Notes under the pieces: generated by a model
Seen by the model: only the letters and a program-made list of their open reading frames with translations
The model's database searches: none
Told to the model about the DNA's origin: nothing
Position numbers and translations under genes: made by a program
Shown: in pieces, positions 21,357 to 29,100 of the stretch
Layout of the letters: each line of letters starts with the position of its first letter
Position numbering within the stretch: the stretch's first letter is position 1
From: Baekduia soli
GTDB taxonomy: Bacteria; Actinomycetota; Thermoleophilia; Solirubrobacterales; Solirubrobacteraceae
Direction: 5' to 3'
DNA: 64,000 nt
Assembly: GCF_007970665.1 (NCBI RefSeq)
Contig: NZ_CP042430.1
Span: forward strand, 3,782,001-3,846,000

Positions 21357-21641
21357 ATGGCTACCGTGAGCAAGGCAGACCTCGCCCAGCGCCTCGCAGA
21401 GGAGGCTGGGCTCTCCAGCGGCGATGCGAAGACCGCTGTCGAGAAGACCTTCGAGCTGATCGTGACGTCCGTCGCGGCCGGCGATGAGGTGAACCTCCCC
21501 GGCTTCGGCAAGTTCAGCTCGACTGAGCGCGCCGCCCGTCAGGGCCGCAACCCGCAGACCGGCGAGACGATCCAGATCGCCGCCTCGACGTCGCCGAAGT
21601 TCTCGGCGGCGAGCGCGTTCAAGAACGCGGTCAAGGGCTAG
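21357..21641 (+). CDS. hup: HU family DNA-binding protein
   Basis: A 94-residue histone-like protein: ATVSKADLAQRLAEEAGLSS for the helical dimerisation part, then VNLPGFGKFSSTERAARQGR and NPQTGETIQIAASTSPKFSA for the beta arm and its end. The proline in RNPQTGE is the arm-tip residue that kinks DNA. Length is normal, with no lysine-rich tail. Codon use is more moderate in GC than in neighbours, as expected of a highly expressed gene. The ATG at 21357 is preferred over the adjacent GTG. The stop is followed at once by the double-hairpin element, probably its terminator. Confidence 0.95.
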   Translation: MATVSKADLAQRLAEEAGLSSGDAKTAVEKTFELIVTSVAAGDEVNLPGFGKFSSTERAARQGRNPQTGETIQIAASTSPKFSAASAFKNAVKG

Positions 21642-21642
21642 G

Positions 21643-21810
21643 CGAACACCGGCCCAGGGGGCCGGGTTCGCTTGCGGGTGCCGGCCCAGGGGGCCGGACC
21701 CGCCGCCTTCGGGCTAGGCGAACACCGGCCCAGGGGCCGGGTTCGCTTGCGGGTGCCGGCCCAGGGGGCCGGGTTCGCTTGCGGGTGCCGGCCCAGGGGG
21801 CCGGACCCGC
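21643..21810 (+). repeat. tandem double-hairpin element (two copies) after the HU gene
   Basis: Two tandem copies start at 21643 and 21718, each preceded by GGGCTAG, so the HU stop context was duplicated too. Hairpin A is GCGAAC-a-CCGGCCC, short loop, GGGCCGG-GTTCGC. Two T residues follow, then hairpin B: GCGGGT-g-CCGGCCC, loop, GGGCCGG-ACCCGC. Copy 2 holds an extra hybrid unit between A and B. The same architecture with a different inner stem lies at 32609-32668. They sit directly behind stop codons, suggesting a terminator or mRNA-end function. Confidence 0.7.
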
Positions 21811-22204
21811 CGCCTTCGGGTGGGTCGCCGTGGTGCTTCCATCCTGATCATCGTCCGCGCCGGCCTCCAGGGGCCGGCGCGCCGGTGTCGGGCCTCCGCG
21901 CAGTCGGAGCGTGACCCCGGCCGAGTCCACGACGCCGTCGCGCGGGCGAGCACCGAGGCGCCGGCGAACCCGCCGGCGCGCACCGTCGCGCGCATGGCGC
22001 GGGCGGCGCGCCGGCCCGCGAGGCCCGGATCCAGCGCATCGTGCTGCGACCCTCGCGCTGACGGAGGCCGCGGGCGACCGCGACGAGTGCGGCGCCAGCA
22101 ACCTCTACACCCTGACCGTGGTCCCGGCGGGCGTCGCCGGCCCGGTGGGCGTCACGCGGACCGGCGGCTGGGAGCGGCAGTTGCGCCGCTGAGCACCCTC
22201 GGGC
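21811..22204. other. 394-base stretch without an assignable gene
   Basis: No intact gene found. The last part of a plus frame reads DECGASNLYTLTVVPAGVAG and PVGVTRTGGWERQLRR before a stop at 22190-22192. It could be the tail of a lost protein, but I cannot assign a family and no start or ribosome site fits. The region from 21840 also contains GC-rich inverted repeats (for example GGCCTCCAGGGGCCGG). It separates the HU terminator element from the convergent SDR gene. Confidence 0.3.
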
Positions 22205-22948
22205 TCAGCGCGCGGTCCAGCCGAGGTCCATCGTCACCGGCACGCCGGTGAACGCGGCGCCGCCGGGACCGAGCAGGAACGCGACGACGCCGGCGACCTC
22301 CTCGGGCTCGATGAGCCGCTTGATCGCCTGGGGCGCGAGGATGACGTCCTCCAGCACGCGCTCCTCCGAGAGGCCGTGGACCTCGGCCTGGGCGGCGATC
22401 TGGCCCTCGACGAGCGGGGTGCGCACGTAGCCGGGGCAGACCGCGGTGGCACACAGCCCCTCGGCGGCGCCCTCCAGCGCCAGGGTGCGCACGAGCCCCA
22501 GGACGCCGTGCTTGGCCGACACGTAGGCCGACTTGAACGGCGACGCCGCCAGCGCGTGGGCCGACGCGATGGCCACGTAGCGCGGCGCGTCGGAGCGGAC
22601 CAGGTGCGGCCACGCGTACCGGGCCAGCAGGAACGGGCTCGTGAGCATGAGAGCGAGGATCGCGTCCCAGCGGTCCTCGGGAAACTCGGCCACCGGCGCC
22701 ACGTGCTGGATCCCGGCGTTCGGGATGACCGCGTCCAGGCGCCCGAAGCGCCGCACGGCCTCCTCCACCGCCTCGCGGTTGGCCTCCCGGCTCGTGAGAT
22801 CGGCGGCCAGGCCGACCGTCGGCGCGTCGTCGTGCAGGTCGACGCCGAGCACCGACCAGCCGTCCTGCTGCAGCCTCGTGGTGATCGCCGCGCCGATGCC
22901 GCCCGCGGCGCCCGTGACCAGCGCGGTCCGTCCCGTGTGCTCGCTCAT
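22205..22948 (-). CDS. short-chain dehydrogenase (3-hydroxybutyrate dehydrogenase-like)
   Basis: A 247-residue classical SDR. The cofactor motif is ALVTGAAGGIGAAITTRLQ (TGxxxGIG) and VIPNAGIQHVAPV gives the NAG motif. AIASAHALAASPFKSAYVSA continues into KHG with the catalytic Ser, Tyr and Lys (YxxxK), and CPGYVRTPLVEGQI follows. The PGYVRTPLVEGQI stretch and the tail (FTGVPVTMDLGWTAR) resemble D-beta-hydroxybutyrate dehydrogenases, which interconvert hydroxybutyrate and acetoacetate with NAD. Its ATG overlaps the stop of the upstream secreted-protein gene (ATGA), so the two are cotranscribed although unrelated in function. Confidence 0.88.
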   Translation of the reverse strand: MSEHTGRTALVTGAAGGIGAAITTRLQQDGWSVLGVDLHDDAPTVGLAADLTSREANREAVEEAVRRFGRLDAVIPNAGIQHVAPVAEFPEDRWDAILALMLTSPFLLARYAWPHLVRSDAPRYVAIASAHALAASPFKSAYVSAKHGVLGLVRTLALEGAAEGLCATAVCPGYVRTPLVEGQIAAQAEVHGLSEERVLEDVILAPQAIKRLIEPEEVAGVVAFLLGPGGAAFTGVPVTMDLGWTAR

Positions 22949-23940
22949 GGTGGGGCCGGCAGGCGCAGCGTCAGGCGCCGCGTGCGCGTCGGGGCGCCGA
23001 CGGCCGAGCCCGACACGCTCAGCGTCAGCCGCGTGGCCCGGCGCGCACGCGGCCCCAGGCGCAGAGCGACGCGGGTGGCCCGGGCCGGGCGCGTCGCGGT
23101 CGCGACGGTGCGACCGCCCAGCAGCACGCGCGCCCGCAGGCCGCACGGCAGCGTGGCGCTGGCGGCGACCACGAGCGCGCCCGTGGTGCGCAGCCGGCGC
23201 AGCTGGACGGCGGTGGGCCGCCGCACGACCGGCGCACAGTCGGGGACGGCGGGCGGCGGCAGCACCCCGAGCTCGCAGTGGCGCACCTCGTCGACGGGGT
23301 CGAAGAACCCCGTGTCGGTCCCGGGACCGCAGTCGACGTGGTCGACCGTCCCGTCCTGCGCCTCGATGCGATCGTCGCCGGCCACGTCGCTGACCGTATC
23401 GCTGCCGGGACCGAGGTCCAGGAGGTCGTCGCCCGCGTTGCCGTCGAAGACGTCGTCGCCGGGACCGCCCCGCAGCACGTCGCCGGCGCGGCTGCCGCTG
23501 AGGCGGTCGTCGCCCTCGCCGCCGTCCAGGGTCGCGGGCGCCGGGGCGTCGGGCGCCTGCGGCTCCTGGGCCAGCAGCGCGTCGTCGCCGCCCTCGCCCG
23601 CGGCGTCGACGGGCAGCGGCGACTGCGTGACGAGGCTGTCGTCGCCGTCGCCCAGGCGCACCTGCAGGGCGGTCAGGCCGGCCAGCGGGCAGGAGGCGGC
23701 CAGGCCCGCCGCGGAGCAGCCGGCGCCGGGCAGCACGGCGTCGAAGCCGTCGGTGACCGTGAAGGCCGGCGCACCCGTGCGGTCCACGGTCACGATGACG
23801 CGGTCGGGTCCGGGGCCGCCCGTGACGACCAGCACGCCGGAGGACGCCGCGGCGGTGACCGCGCCGGCGGGCCCGGCCAGGGCGGCGGTGGCCAGCAGCG
23901 CCAGGATCCCGGCACCGGCGCAGCGGATCGTCGGCGGCAT
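22945..23940 (-). CDS. secreted GGxGxD (RTX-like) repeat protein
   Basis: A 331-residue secreted protein. A signal peptide (residues 1-27, GILALLATAALAGPAGA) is followed by a beta-rich part (VLVVTGGPGPDRVIVTVDRT). Calcium-binding type repeats come next: LDGGEGDDRLSGSRAGDVLR, GGPGDDVFDGNAGDDLLDLG, then VDHVDCGPGTDTGFFDPVDE. The C-terminal 100 residues, rich in Arg, Thr and Val, look like a beta-sandwich (RTTGALVVAASATLPCGLRA). The repeats fold into a parallel beta roll that binds calcium. The family is common as cell-surface proteins in this actinobacterial group; a toxin role is not implied. A long hairpin lies upstream at 24115-24153. Confidence 0.85.
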   Translation of the reverse strand: MPPTIRCAGAGILALLATAALAGPAGAVTAAASSGVLVVTGGPGPDRVIVTVDRTGAPAFTVTDGFDAVLPGAGCSAAGLAASCPLAGLTALQVRLGDGDDSLVTQSPLPVDAAGEGGDDALLAQEPQAPDAPAPATLDGGEGDDRLSGSRAGDVLRGGPGDDVFDGNAGDDLLDLGPGSDTVSDVAGDDRIEAQDGTVDHVDCGPGTDTGFFDPVDEVRHCELGVLPPPAVPDCAPVVRRPTAVQLRRLRTTGALVVAASATLPCGLRARVLLGGRTVATATRPARATRVALRLGPRARRATRLTLSVSGSAVGAPTRTRRLTLRLPAPP

Positions 23941-24114
23941 CGCGCCGTAGCTTCCCCCACGCCGGGTGGGTCATGCGCCGCGGGCGCGCCGCGCGACCGC
24001 GGGCGCGAGGTCGGCACGGACCGGGGCGGCGAGGGGAACACGCGCTCGCGCGGCCCGGGCGCCGGCGGTCTCCTGCGGGGGTCGGCGAGCGCCGGGACGC
24101 CCGGGGCCGGGTCT

Positions 24115-24153
24115 GGGTCGCATCGGGCGTCCCTATGACGCCCGATGCGACCC
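24115..24153 (-). terminator. perfect 17-bp hairpin between two minus-strand genes
   Basis: GGGTCGCATCGGGCGTC at 24115-24131 pairs without mismatch with GACGCCCGATGCGACCC at 24137-24153 around the loop CCTAT. It lies 25 bases beyond the stop of the HD-domain gene and about 175 bases before the start of the secreted-protein gene on the same strand. There is no T tract. A terminator for the HD gene is likely; an attenuator or protein site for the downstream gene is possible. Confidence 0.6.
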
Positions 24154-24178
24154 ACGTCGGGCGCGAGGCGTCTGGCCC

Positions 24179-24859
24179 TCAGTCGAACAGCGCGCGGGAG
24201 TCCGGGCCCTGGCGGTCCTGCGCCAGCGCCGTGAGCGCGTCGACGGTGCGCCGCAGCTCGCCGACCATCGGCACGGCCGCCTCCCCCATGCGGTCCTGCT
24301 CGCGCTCGAACGCCGCCGCCAGCTCGCGGTAGTAGACGCGCGTCGCCAGCCCCTGGCGCTGGCCGAACCGCGTCCACACGTCGTCGCCGTGGGTCCGGTA
24401 GTCCAGGAGGATCGCGCGCGCGTTGTGGAGCTTGTCGGCCAGCGAGACGCGCAGCGCGGCGGGCGACTTGGTCGGGAACGACGCGATGTAGCCGCGCTTG
24501 CGCTCGCCCCACGACGGGATCCCGGCGCCCTCGTCGACGGCGTCGATGTTGGCGAGCACGGTCGCGGCCACGGCCGGGCCGAACGCCCGCTCGATGTCGA
24601 CCAGCGCCCCCCGCCCGCCGCCGTCCTCGACGACGTCGTGCAGGAGCGCGGCGATCGCCTCGTCCTCGTCGCCGTGCATCTCGAGCACGAGCGAGGCCGC
24701 CGCGAGCAGGTGGGCCACGTAGGGCACCGGCGTGCCCTTGCGCAGGTGGCGCTCGTGGTGCTCGAGCGCGAAGGTCAGCGCGGCCGCGAAGCGGGCCGTC
24801 AGCAGCGGGCTGTCGGTGAACGACTCGGCCACCGCCCCCAGCCTGCCAGAGGCGCCCAC
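24179..24859 (-). CDS. HD-domain phosphohydrolase (RelA/SpoT-like, MESH1 type)
   Basis: A 226-residue single HD domain. FALEHHERHLRKGTPVPYVAHL holds the first histidines, AIAALLHDVVEDGGG is the HD motif with downstream acids, and LRVSLADKLHNARAILLDYR is the last metal-ligand helix. This combination (PYxxHL, LLHDxxED, KLxxLR/KLHNAR) is that of ppGpp hydrolases and stand-alone SpoT-like small alarmone hydrolases. No synthetase domain is present. It may remove (p)ppGpp or a related nucleotide. It is divergent from the metallophosphoesterase gene. Start at 24859; a GTG inside at residue 10 is an alternative. Confidence 0.85.
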   Translation of the reverse strand: MGASGRLGAVAESFTDSPLLTARFAAALTFALEHHERHLRKGTPVPYVAHLLAAASLVLEMHGDEDEAIAALLHDVVEDGGGRGALVDIERAFGPAVAATVLANIDAVDEGAGIPSWGERKRGYIASFPTKSPAALRVSLADKLHNARAILLDYRTHGDDVWTRFGQRQGLATRVYYRELAAAFEREQDRMGEAAVPMVGELRRTVDALTALAQDRQGPDSRALFD

Positions 24860-24987
24860 GGCCTGACCGGCGGTGGCGATCGTGGCGCGTCGGCGCTACC
24901 GCCGCGCGATCCGCTGCCTCGGCGACGGCAGCACCGTCCGCGTGCGGCTCGCGCTGTAGCCGCCCCGATTCCCCCTAGGGTCGAGGG

Positions 24988-26022
24988 GTGCGCACGCTCG
25001 TCGTCTCCGACCTGCACCTCGGCAGCCGCCTGGACCGCGACGTGCTGCGGCGCCCCGCCGCGCAGGCGGCGCTCCTGGACGCGCTGGGCGGCATCGACCG
25101 CCTCGTACTGCTCGGCGACGTCATCGAGCTGGCCGAGCAGCGCGACGAGATCGCGATCGCCGTGACCGAGCCGGTGCTGCGCGCCATCGGCGCGCGGATG
25201 GGCCCCGATCGCGAGATCCTGCTCGTGCCGGGCAACCACGACCGCGCGCTCGTGCGCCCATGGCTGCTGCGCGAGCGCGAGCGCGTCGCCGTCGACCAGG
25301 TCGTCCCGCCCGACGCCACGCCGCTGCTGGCCCGGCTCGTCTCCTGGCTGGCGCCCGCGCCGGTTCGCGTGCACTACCCGGGGGTCTGGCTCGGCGACGG
25401 CGTCTTCGCCACCCACGGCCACTACCTCGACCGCCACCTCCTGCCCGAGTCGGCCTTCGGGGTCACGCGCGGGCGCCTGCGCCGGGGGTCCGCCGAGACC
25501 GTCGCGCCCTACGAGTACGAGCGGATCCGCCGGACGCCGTCGGCGAGCCGTATCGAGGCGCTGCTGGCCCGGTGGCTGCCGCGCCCGCTGGCGATCGTCG
25601 TCGAGGACCTCGCCGAGGTGCTGCGCGTGTCGACGATGCCGCACGTGGCCCGCCGCCGCGGCGGCTACCACCTCGCGCCGCTGACCTCCCGGCTGCTCGG
25701 CGTCCAGATGCAGCGCGCCAGCGTCCCGGCGCTGGCCCGGGTCGTGCGGCGGCTCGGGGTCGATCCCGAGGTCGTCATCTTCGGCCACGTGCACCGCCGG
25801 GGGCCCGTCAAGGGCGACGACGCCGAGCTCTGGACCGGGCCCGGGGGCCGGCCGCGCATCGTCAACACCGGCGCCTGGACCTACGAGGCCCTCCTCCTGC
25901 ACGGCGCCGGGCCGCCGCACCCCTACTGGCCCGGCGGCGCGGTGCTCGTCGAGACGGGCGCGGAGCCGCGGTCGATCGGCCTGCTCGACGGCCTGGACGC
26001 CGAGACGCTCGCCCGCCCGTGA
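24988..26022 (+). CDS. metallophosphoesterase (calcineurin-like)
   Basis: A 344-residue phosphoesterase. The metal sites are all visible: VVSDLHLGSRLDRD (DxH), LVLLGDVIELAEQ (GD), LVPGNHDRALVRPW (GNHD), VFATHGHYLD (GH) and FGHVHRRGPVKG (GHxH). An insertion of about 130 residues with LARWLPRPLAIVVEDLAEVL lies between the fourth and fifth motifs. The start is GTG at 24988, directly after a gap shared with the divergent HD gene. The order resembles UDP-2,3-diacylglucosamine hydrolase-like proteins, but a lipid A role is unlikely in an actinobacterium; the substrate is unknown. folE follows within five bases. Confidence 0.88.
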   Translation: MRTLVVSDLHLGSRLDRDVLRRPAAQAALLDALGGIDRLVLLGDVIELAEQRDEIAIAVTEPVLRAIGARMGPDREILLVPGNHDRALVRPWLLRERERVAVDQVVPPDATPLLARLVSWLAPAPVRVHYPGVWLGDGVFATHGHYLDRHLLPESAFGVTRGRLRRGSAETVAPYEYERIRRTPSASRIEALLARWLPRPLAIVVEDLAEVLRVSTMPHVARRRGGYHLAPLTSRLLGVQMQRASVPALARVVRRLGVDPEVVIFGHVHRRGPVKGDDAELWTGPGGRPRIVNTGAWTYEALLLHGAGPPHPYWPGGAVLVETGAEPRSIGLLDGLDAETLARP

Positions 26023-26026
26023 GGCG

Positions 26027-26686
26027 GTGATCGCCGGGGCACCCCTCGCGCGTACACGCGGCATCGTGAGCATCCAGGAGCTGACCGACGGGCCCGAGAC
26101 GCTGCACCTCGACCCCCGCCACGGTGCCGGGGGCCGCCGGATCGACCTGCCCGCCGCGCAGCGCGCCGCCGCCGACCTGCTCATCGCGCTGGGCGCCGAC
26201 CTGGGCCACGAGGGCCTGGCCGACACGCCCCGGCGGATGGCCGAGGCCTACGCCGAGCTGCTGACCCCCGAGCCGTTCACGGTGACCACGTTCCCCAACG
26301 AGGGCGCCTACGACGAGCTCGTCCTCGTGCGCGACGTGCCGTTCCACTCCCTGTGCATGCACCACCTGCTGCCCTTCCAGGGCGTCGCGCACATCGCCTA
26401 CCTGCCCGGCGAGCGCATCGTCGGGCTCTCCAAGCTGGCCCGCGTCGTCGAGCACGTCGCGCGCGACCTCCAGGTCCAGGAGCGCATGACGCGCCAGATC
26501 GCCGACTGGATCGACACGACGCTTCAGCCCCGCGGCGTCGGGGTCGTGCTCGAGGCCGAGCACCTGTGCATGACGCTGCGCGGCGTGCGCAAGGCCGGCA
26601 GCCGGACGGTGACCTCCGCGTTGCACGGCCTCGTCCGCCAGGACCCGCGCACCCGCCAGGAGTTCCTCGAGCTCGTCCGCGGCTGA
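26027..26686 (+). CDS. folE: GTP cyclohydrolase I
   Basis: First enzyme of folate (tetrahydropterin) synthesis, GTP to 7,8-dihydroneopterin triphosphate. The zinc and active-site residues lie in FHSLCMHHLLPFQGVAHIAY (Cys, His-His) and VLEAEHLCMTLRGVRKAGS (His, Cys). The allosteric-core helix is GLSKLARVVEHVARDLQVQE. Length (219, or 206 from GTG at 26066) is normal. The GTG at 26027 is five bases after the phosphoesterase stop and has a weak GAGGCG ribosome site; the later GTG (SIQELTDG) is as plausible. No other folate genes are nearby. Confidence 0.94.
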   Translation: MIAGAPLARTRGIVSIQELTDGPETLHLDPRHGAGGRRIDLPAAQRAAADLLIALGADLGHEGLADTPRRMAEAYAELLTPEPFTVTTFPNEGAYDELVLVRDVPFHSLCMHHLLPFQGVAHIAYLPGERIVGLSKLARVVEHVARDLQVQERMTRQIADWIDTTLQPRGVGVVLEAEHLCMTLRGVRKAGSRTVTSALHGLVRQDPRTRQEFLELVRG

Positions 26687-26694
26687 GCCCGCCG

Positions 26695-26878
26695 TCAGCG
26701 ACCCGGCAGCAGCCGCAGGAGCCCCGGCGGCGCGGGTGCGGGCGCAGCGGCCGCGGCCACGGCGGCGTGCGGCTCGGGCACGGGCGGGAAGAACGCGTCG
26801 CCGGCCGGCCGGGCGCGGCGCGCCGCGTCGAGCACGGGGGCGCAGGCGGGCGAGCAGGCCCTCCGGGGCGAAGCGCAT
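26695..26878 (-). CDS. small Pro/Ala-rich protein (about 60 residues, one frameshift), unknown function
   Basis: From ATG 26878 the frame reads MRFAPEGLLARLRP. After dropping one base in the five-base G run 26836-26840 (plus strand) it continues VLDAARRARPAGDAFFPPVP, then EPHAAVAAAAAPAPAPPG and LLRLLPGR to the TGA at 26695. Without the correction the frame becomes arginine-rich nonsense. The joined product has a helical start and a Pro/Ala linker, suggesting a small tethered protein. It is convergent with folE and divergent from the helicase gene at 26937. I do not recognise it, and it could be a chance reading. Confidence 0.4.
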
Positions 26879-26936
26879 CGCCCGCGCACCCTGGCCGCCA
26901 TGCCGTCTGGTCCTGCGCCTACGCTCGGGCGAACCC

Positions 26937-29009
26937 ATGTTCGTGTCCGAGGCCTCACCCACGTCCGAGCCGCACGCCCCGCCGTGGCTGGCCGACCTCA
27001 ACCCGGAGCAGCACGCGGCCGCCGTGCACCGCGACGGGCACCTGCTCGTGCTCGCCGGTGCCGGGACCGGCAAGACGACGACGGTGTGCGCCCGCGTGGC
27101 GTGGCTGATCGAGGAGGGCGTCGCACCCGAGCGCATCCTGCTGCTGACGTTCACGCGCCGGGCGGCGCGCGAGATGCTCGCACGGGCCGGGGCGCTGACG
27201 CGGTCGGCCCCGGGCGGCGGCGCCCGGCGGGTCGTCGGCGGCACGTTCCACGCCGCGGCCCACCGGCTCGTGCGCGCCCACGCGGCGGCGCTCGGGCTGG
27301 CCCAGGACTTCGCGCTGCTCGACGCCGCCGACGCCGCCGACCTGCTCGACCTCGTCCGCCAGGAGCAGGGCCTGAGCGAGACGGGGCGCCGCTTCCCGCG
27401 CAAGCACACGCTGGCCGACCTCTGCTCGCGGACGGTCAACGCGCAGCGGCCGCTGCGCGAGCTGCTGGCGTCGGACTTCCCGTGGTGCGAGGAGCACGGC
27501 GACGCGCTGGCCGAGCTCTTCCGGGCGTTCGCCGCGCGCAAGCGGGAGCTGGGCGTGCTGGACCTCGACGACCTCCTGCTGTACTGGCGCGCGCTCGTGC
27601 TCGACCCGGCCGCGGGGCGCCACATCGCGCAGGGCATCGACCACGTCCTCGTCGACGAGTACCAGGACGTCAACGGCCTGCAGGTCGACATCGTCGCCGG
27701 CCTGGCCGACCACGGCTGCACGGTCACCGCGGTCGGCAACGACTTCCAGGCCATCTACGGGTTCCGGTCGGCCTCGGCCGGGCACATCCTCGGCTTCCCG
27801 GCGCAGTTCGCCGGGGCCGCGACGGTCACGCTGGAGCGCAACTACCGCTCCGGCCAGGGCCTGCTCGACGTCGCCAACGCGGTCGCCGCCCAGGACGCCG
27901 ACGGCTTCCCGAAGGTCCTTCGCGCCCAGCGGGGCGGCGGCGAGGTCCCGCGGCTGGTGTTCTGCCGCGACCAGACCCACGAGGCCGCCGAGGTGTGCGA
28001 CCGGGTGCTGGCCGCCCGCGAGGAGGGGATGCTCCTGCGCGAGCAGGCGGTCCTGGCCCGCACGGGCCACGACACCGACCTGCTCGAGCTTGAGCTGTCG
28101 CGGCGGCGGATCCCCTACGTCAAGTACGGCGGCCTGCGCTACCTGGAGGCCGCCCACGTCAAGGACTTCCTGGCCGTGCTGCGGCTGACGGACCGCCTCG
28201 GCGACGAGATGTCGTGGTTCCGTGTCCTGCTGCTGCTCGAGGGCGTCGGGCCCAACCGGGCCCGCCGGGCCCTCGACCACCTGCTCGCGGGCGGCCCGCC
28301 GCCGGCGGCCGAGCTGCCGGCGCGCTGGGAGACCGCGCGGGCGGAGCTGCCCTCGGGCGCCCGGGAGCATGGCGACGCGCTCGTCGCCGCGCTGGCCGGC
28401 GCCCAGGACGCCGGCGCCGCGGCGGGGGCCGAGCGGCTGCGCGACGCGCTGGCCCCGCTCGTGCGGGCCAAGTACCCCGACGGCGCCGTGCGCCTCCAGG
28501 ATCTCGACGCGCTGTGCGGCCTGGCCGGCGAGGCGGCCGACCTGCGCACGTTCGTGGCCGAGCTCGTCATCGACCCGCCGTCCTCGTCGAGCGACCTCGC
28601 GGTCGCGCCCCACCTCGACGACGACTGGCTCGTGCTGTCGACCGTGCACTCGGCCAAGGGGCTGGAGTGGCAGTCGGTGCACGTCATCGCTGCCTACGAC
28701 GGCAACTTCCCGGCGTGCATGGCCGTGGGCACGAAGGAGAGCATCGCCGAGGAGCGCCGCCTGCTCTACGTCGCGCTGACGCGGGCGCGCCGCTCGCTGA
28801 CCGTCTACGTCCCGCGCCGCTACTACCACCGCCCCACCGGGCGCGACGACGGCCACGGCTACGGCAAGGCCTCGCGGTTCCTGTCGCCCGACGTCCAGGC
28901 GCTGTGCGAGGTCGTCCACCTGGCCGACGACCCCGCCGCCGCCGCACCGGTCCCCGCCCCCGGCGCGCAGGCGAGGATCACCGTGTCGGTGGACGAGCTG
29001 TTCGCCTGA
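26937..29009 (+). CDS. UvrD/Rep family superfamily I DNA helicase
   Basis: A 690-residue SF1A helicase. Motif I LAGAGTGKTTTVCARVAWL (about residue 35), motif Ia ILLLTFTRRAAREML, motif II DHVLVDEYQDVNGLQ, motif III AVGNDFQAIYGFRSA, motif IV LERNYRSGQGLLDVAN, motif V LSTVHSAKGLEWQSVHVIAA and motif VI LLYVALTRARRSLTVYVPRR are all there. Length is near that of UvrD/PcrA. The 1B part shows KHTLADLCSRTVNAQRPLRE. It probably unwinds DNA in repair. The ATG at 26937 fits the usual distance to motif I. It converges on the two-component genes. Confidence 0.94.
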   Translation: MFVSEASPTSEPHAPPWLADLNPEQHAAAVHRDGHLLVLAGAGTGKTTTVCARVAWLIEEGVAPERILLLTFTRRAAREMLARAGALTRSAPGGGARRVVGGTFHAAAHRLVRAHAAALGLAQDFALLDAADAADLLDLVRQEQGLSETGRRFPRKHTLADLCSRTVNAQRPLRELLASDFPWCEEHGDALAELFRAFAARKRELGVLDLDDLLLYWRALVLDPAAGRHIAQGIDHVLVDEYQDVNGLQVDIVAGLADHGCTVTAVGNDFQAIYGFRSASAGHILGFPAQFAGAATVTLERNYRSGQGLLDVANAVAAQDADGFPKVLRAQRGGGEVPRLVFCRDQTHEAAEVCDRVLAAREEGMLLREQAVLARTGHDTDLLELELSRRRIPYVKYGGLRYLEAAHVKDFLAVLRLTDRLGDEMSWFRVLLLLEGVGPNRARRALDHLLAGGPPPAAELPARWETARAELPSGAREHGDALVAALAGAQDAGAAAGAERLRDALAPLVRAKYPDGAVRLQDLDALCGLAGEAADLRTFVAELVIDPPSSSSDLAVAPHLDDDWLVLSTVHSAKGLEWQSVHVIAAYDGNFPACMAVGTKESIAEERRLLYVALTRARRSLTVYVPRRYYHRPTGRDDGHGYGKASRFLSPDVQALCEVVHLADDPAAAAPVPAPGAQARITVSVDELFA

Positions 29010-29010
29010 G

Positions 29011-29054
29011 GGCGCGTGTGGCGCGGACGTGGGGCATCACCACGCGAACGCGCC
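29011..29054. terminator. possible terminator between convergent genes
   Basis: GGCGCGT at 29011-29017 pairs with ACGCGCC at 29048-29054, and inner bases (GTGGCGCG against CACGCG) can add further pairing. It begins two bases after the helicase stop, in a 91-base gap between convergent genes. There is no T tract, and in such GC-rich DNA chance stems are common. Confidence 0.35.
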
Positions 29055-29100
29055 ATCCGACCGCGCGGCAGGCCGGACGCGCCCGTCCGCCCGCACCGCG

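Noticed and set aside
21643-21810. CRISPR-like repeated units
   Set aside because: Units are palindromic, directly tandem without unique spacers, and sit at a gene end; no cas genes are present.
21631-22101. Minus-strand open frame rich in RPPGPAPASEPG repeats
   Set aside because: It is only the translation of the hairpin repeats read antisense; no ribosome site and no domain.
22945-23940. Hemolysin or toxin role for the GGxGxD repeat proteins
   Set aside because: No type I secretion genes or toxin domain; signal peptides indicate general export, and the repeats only imply calcium binding.
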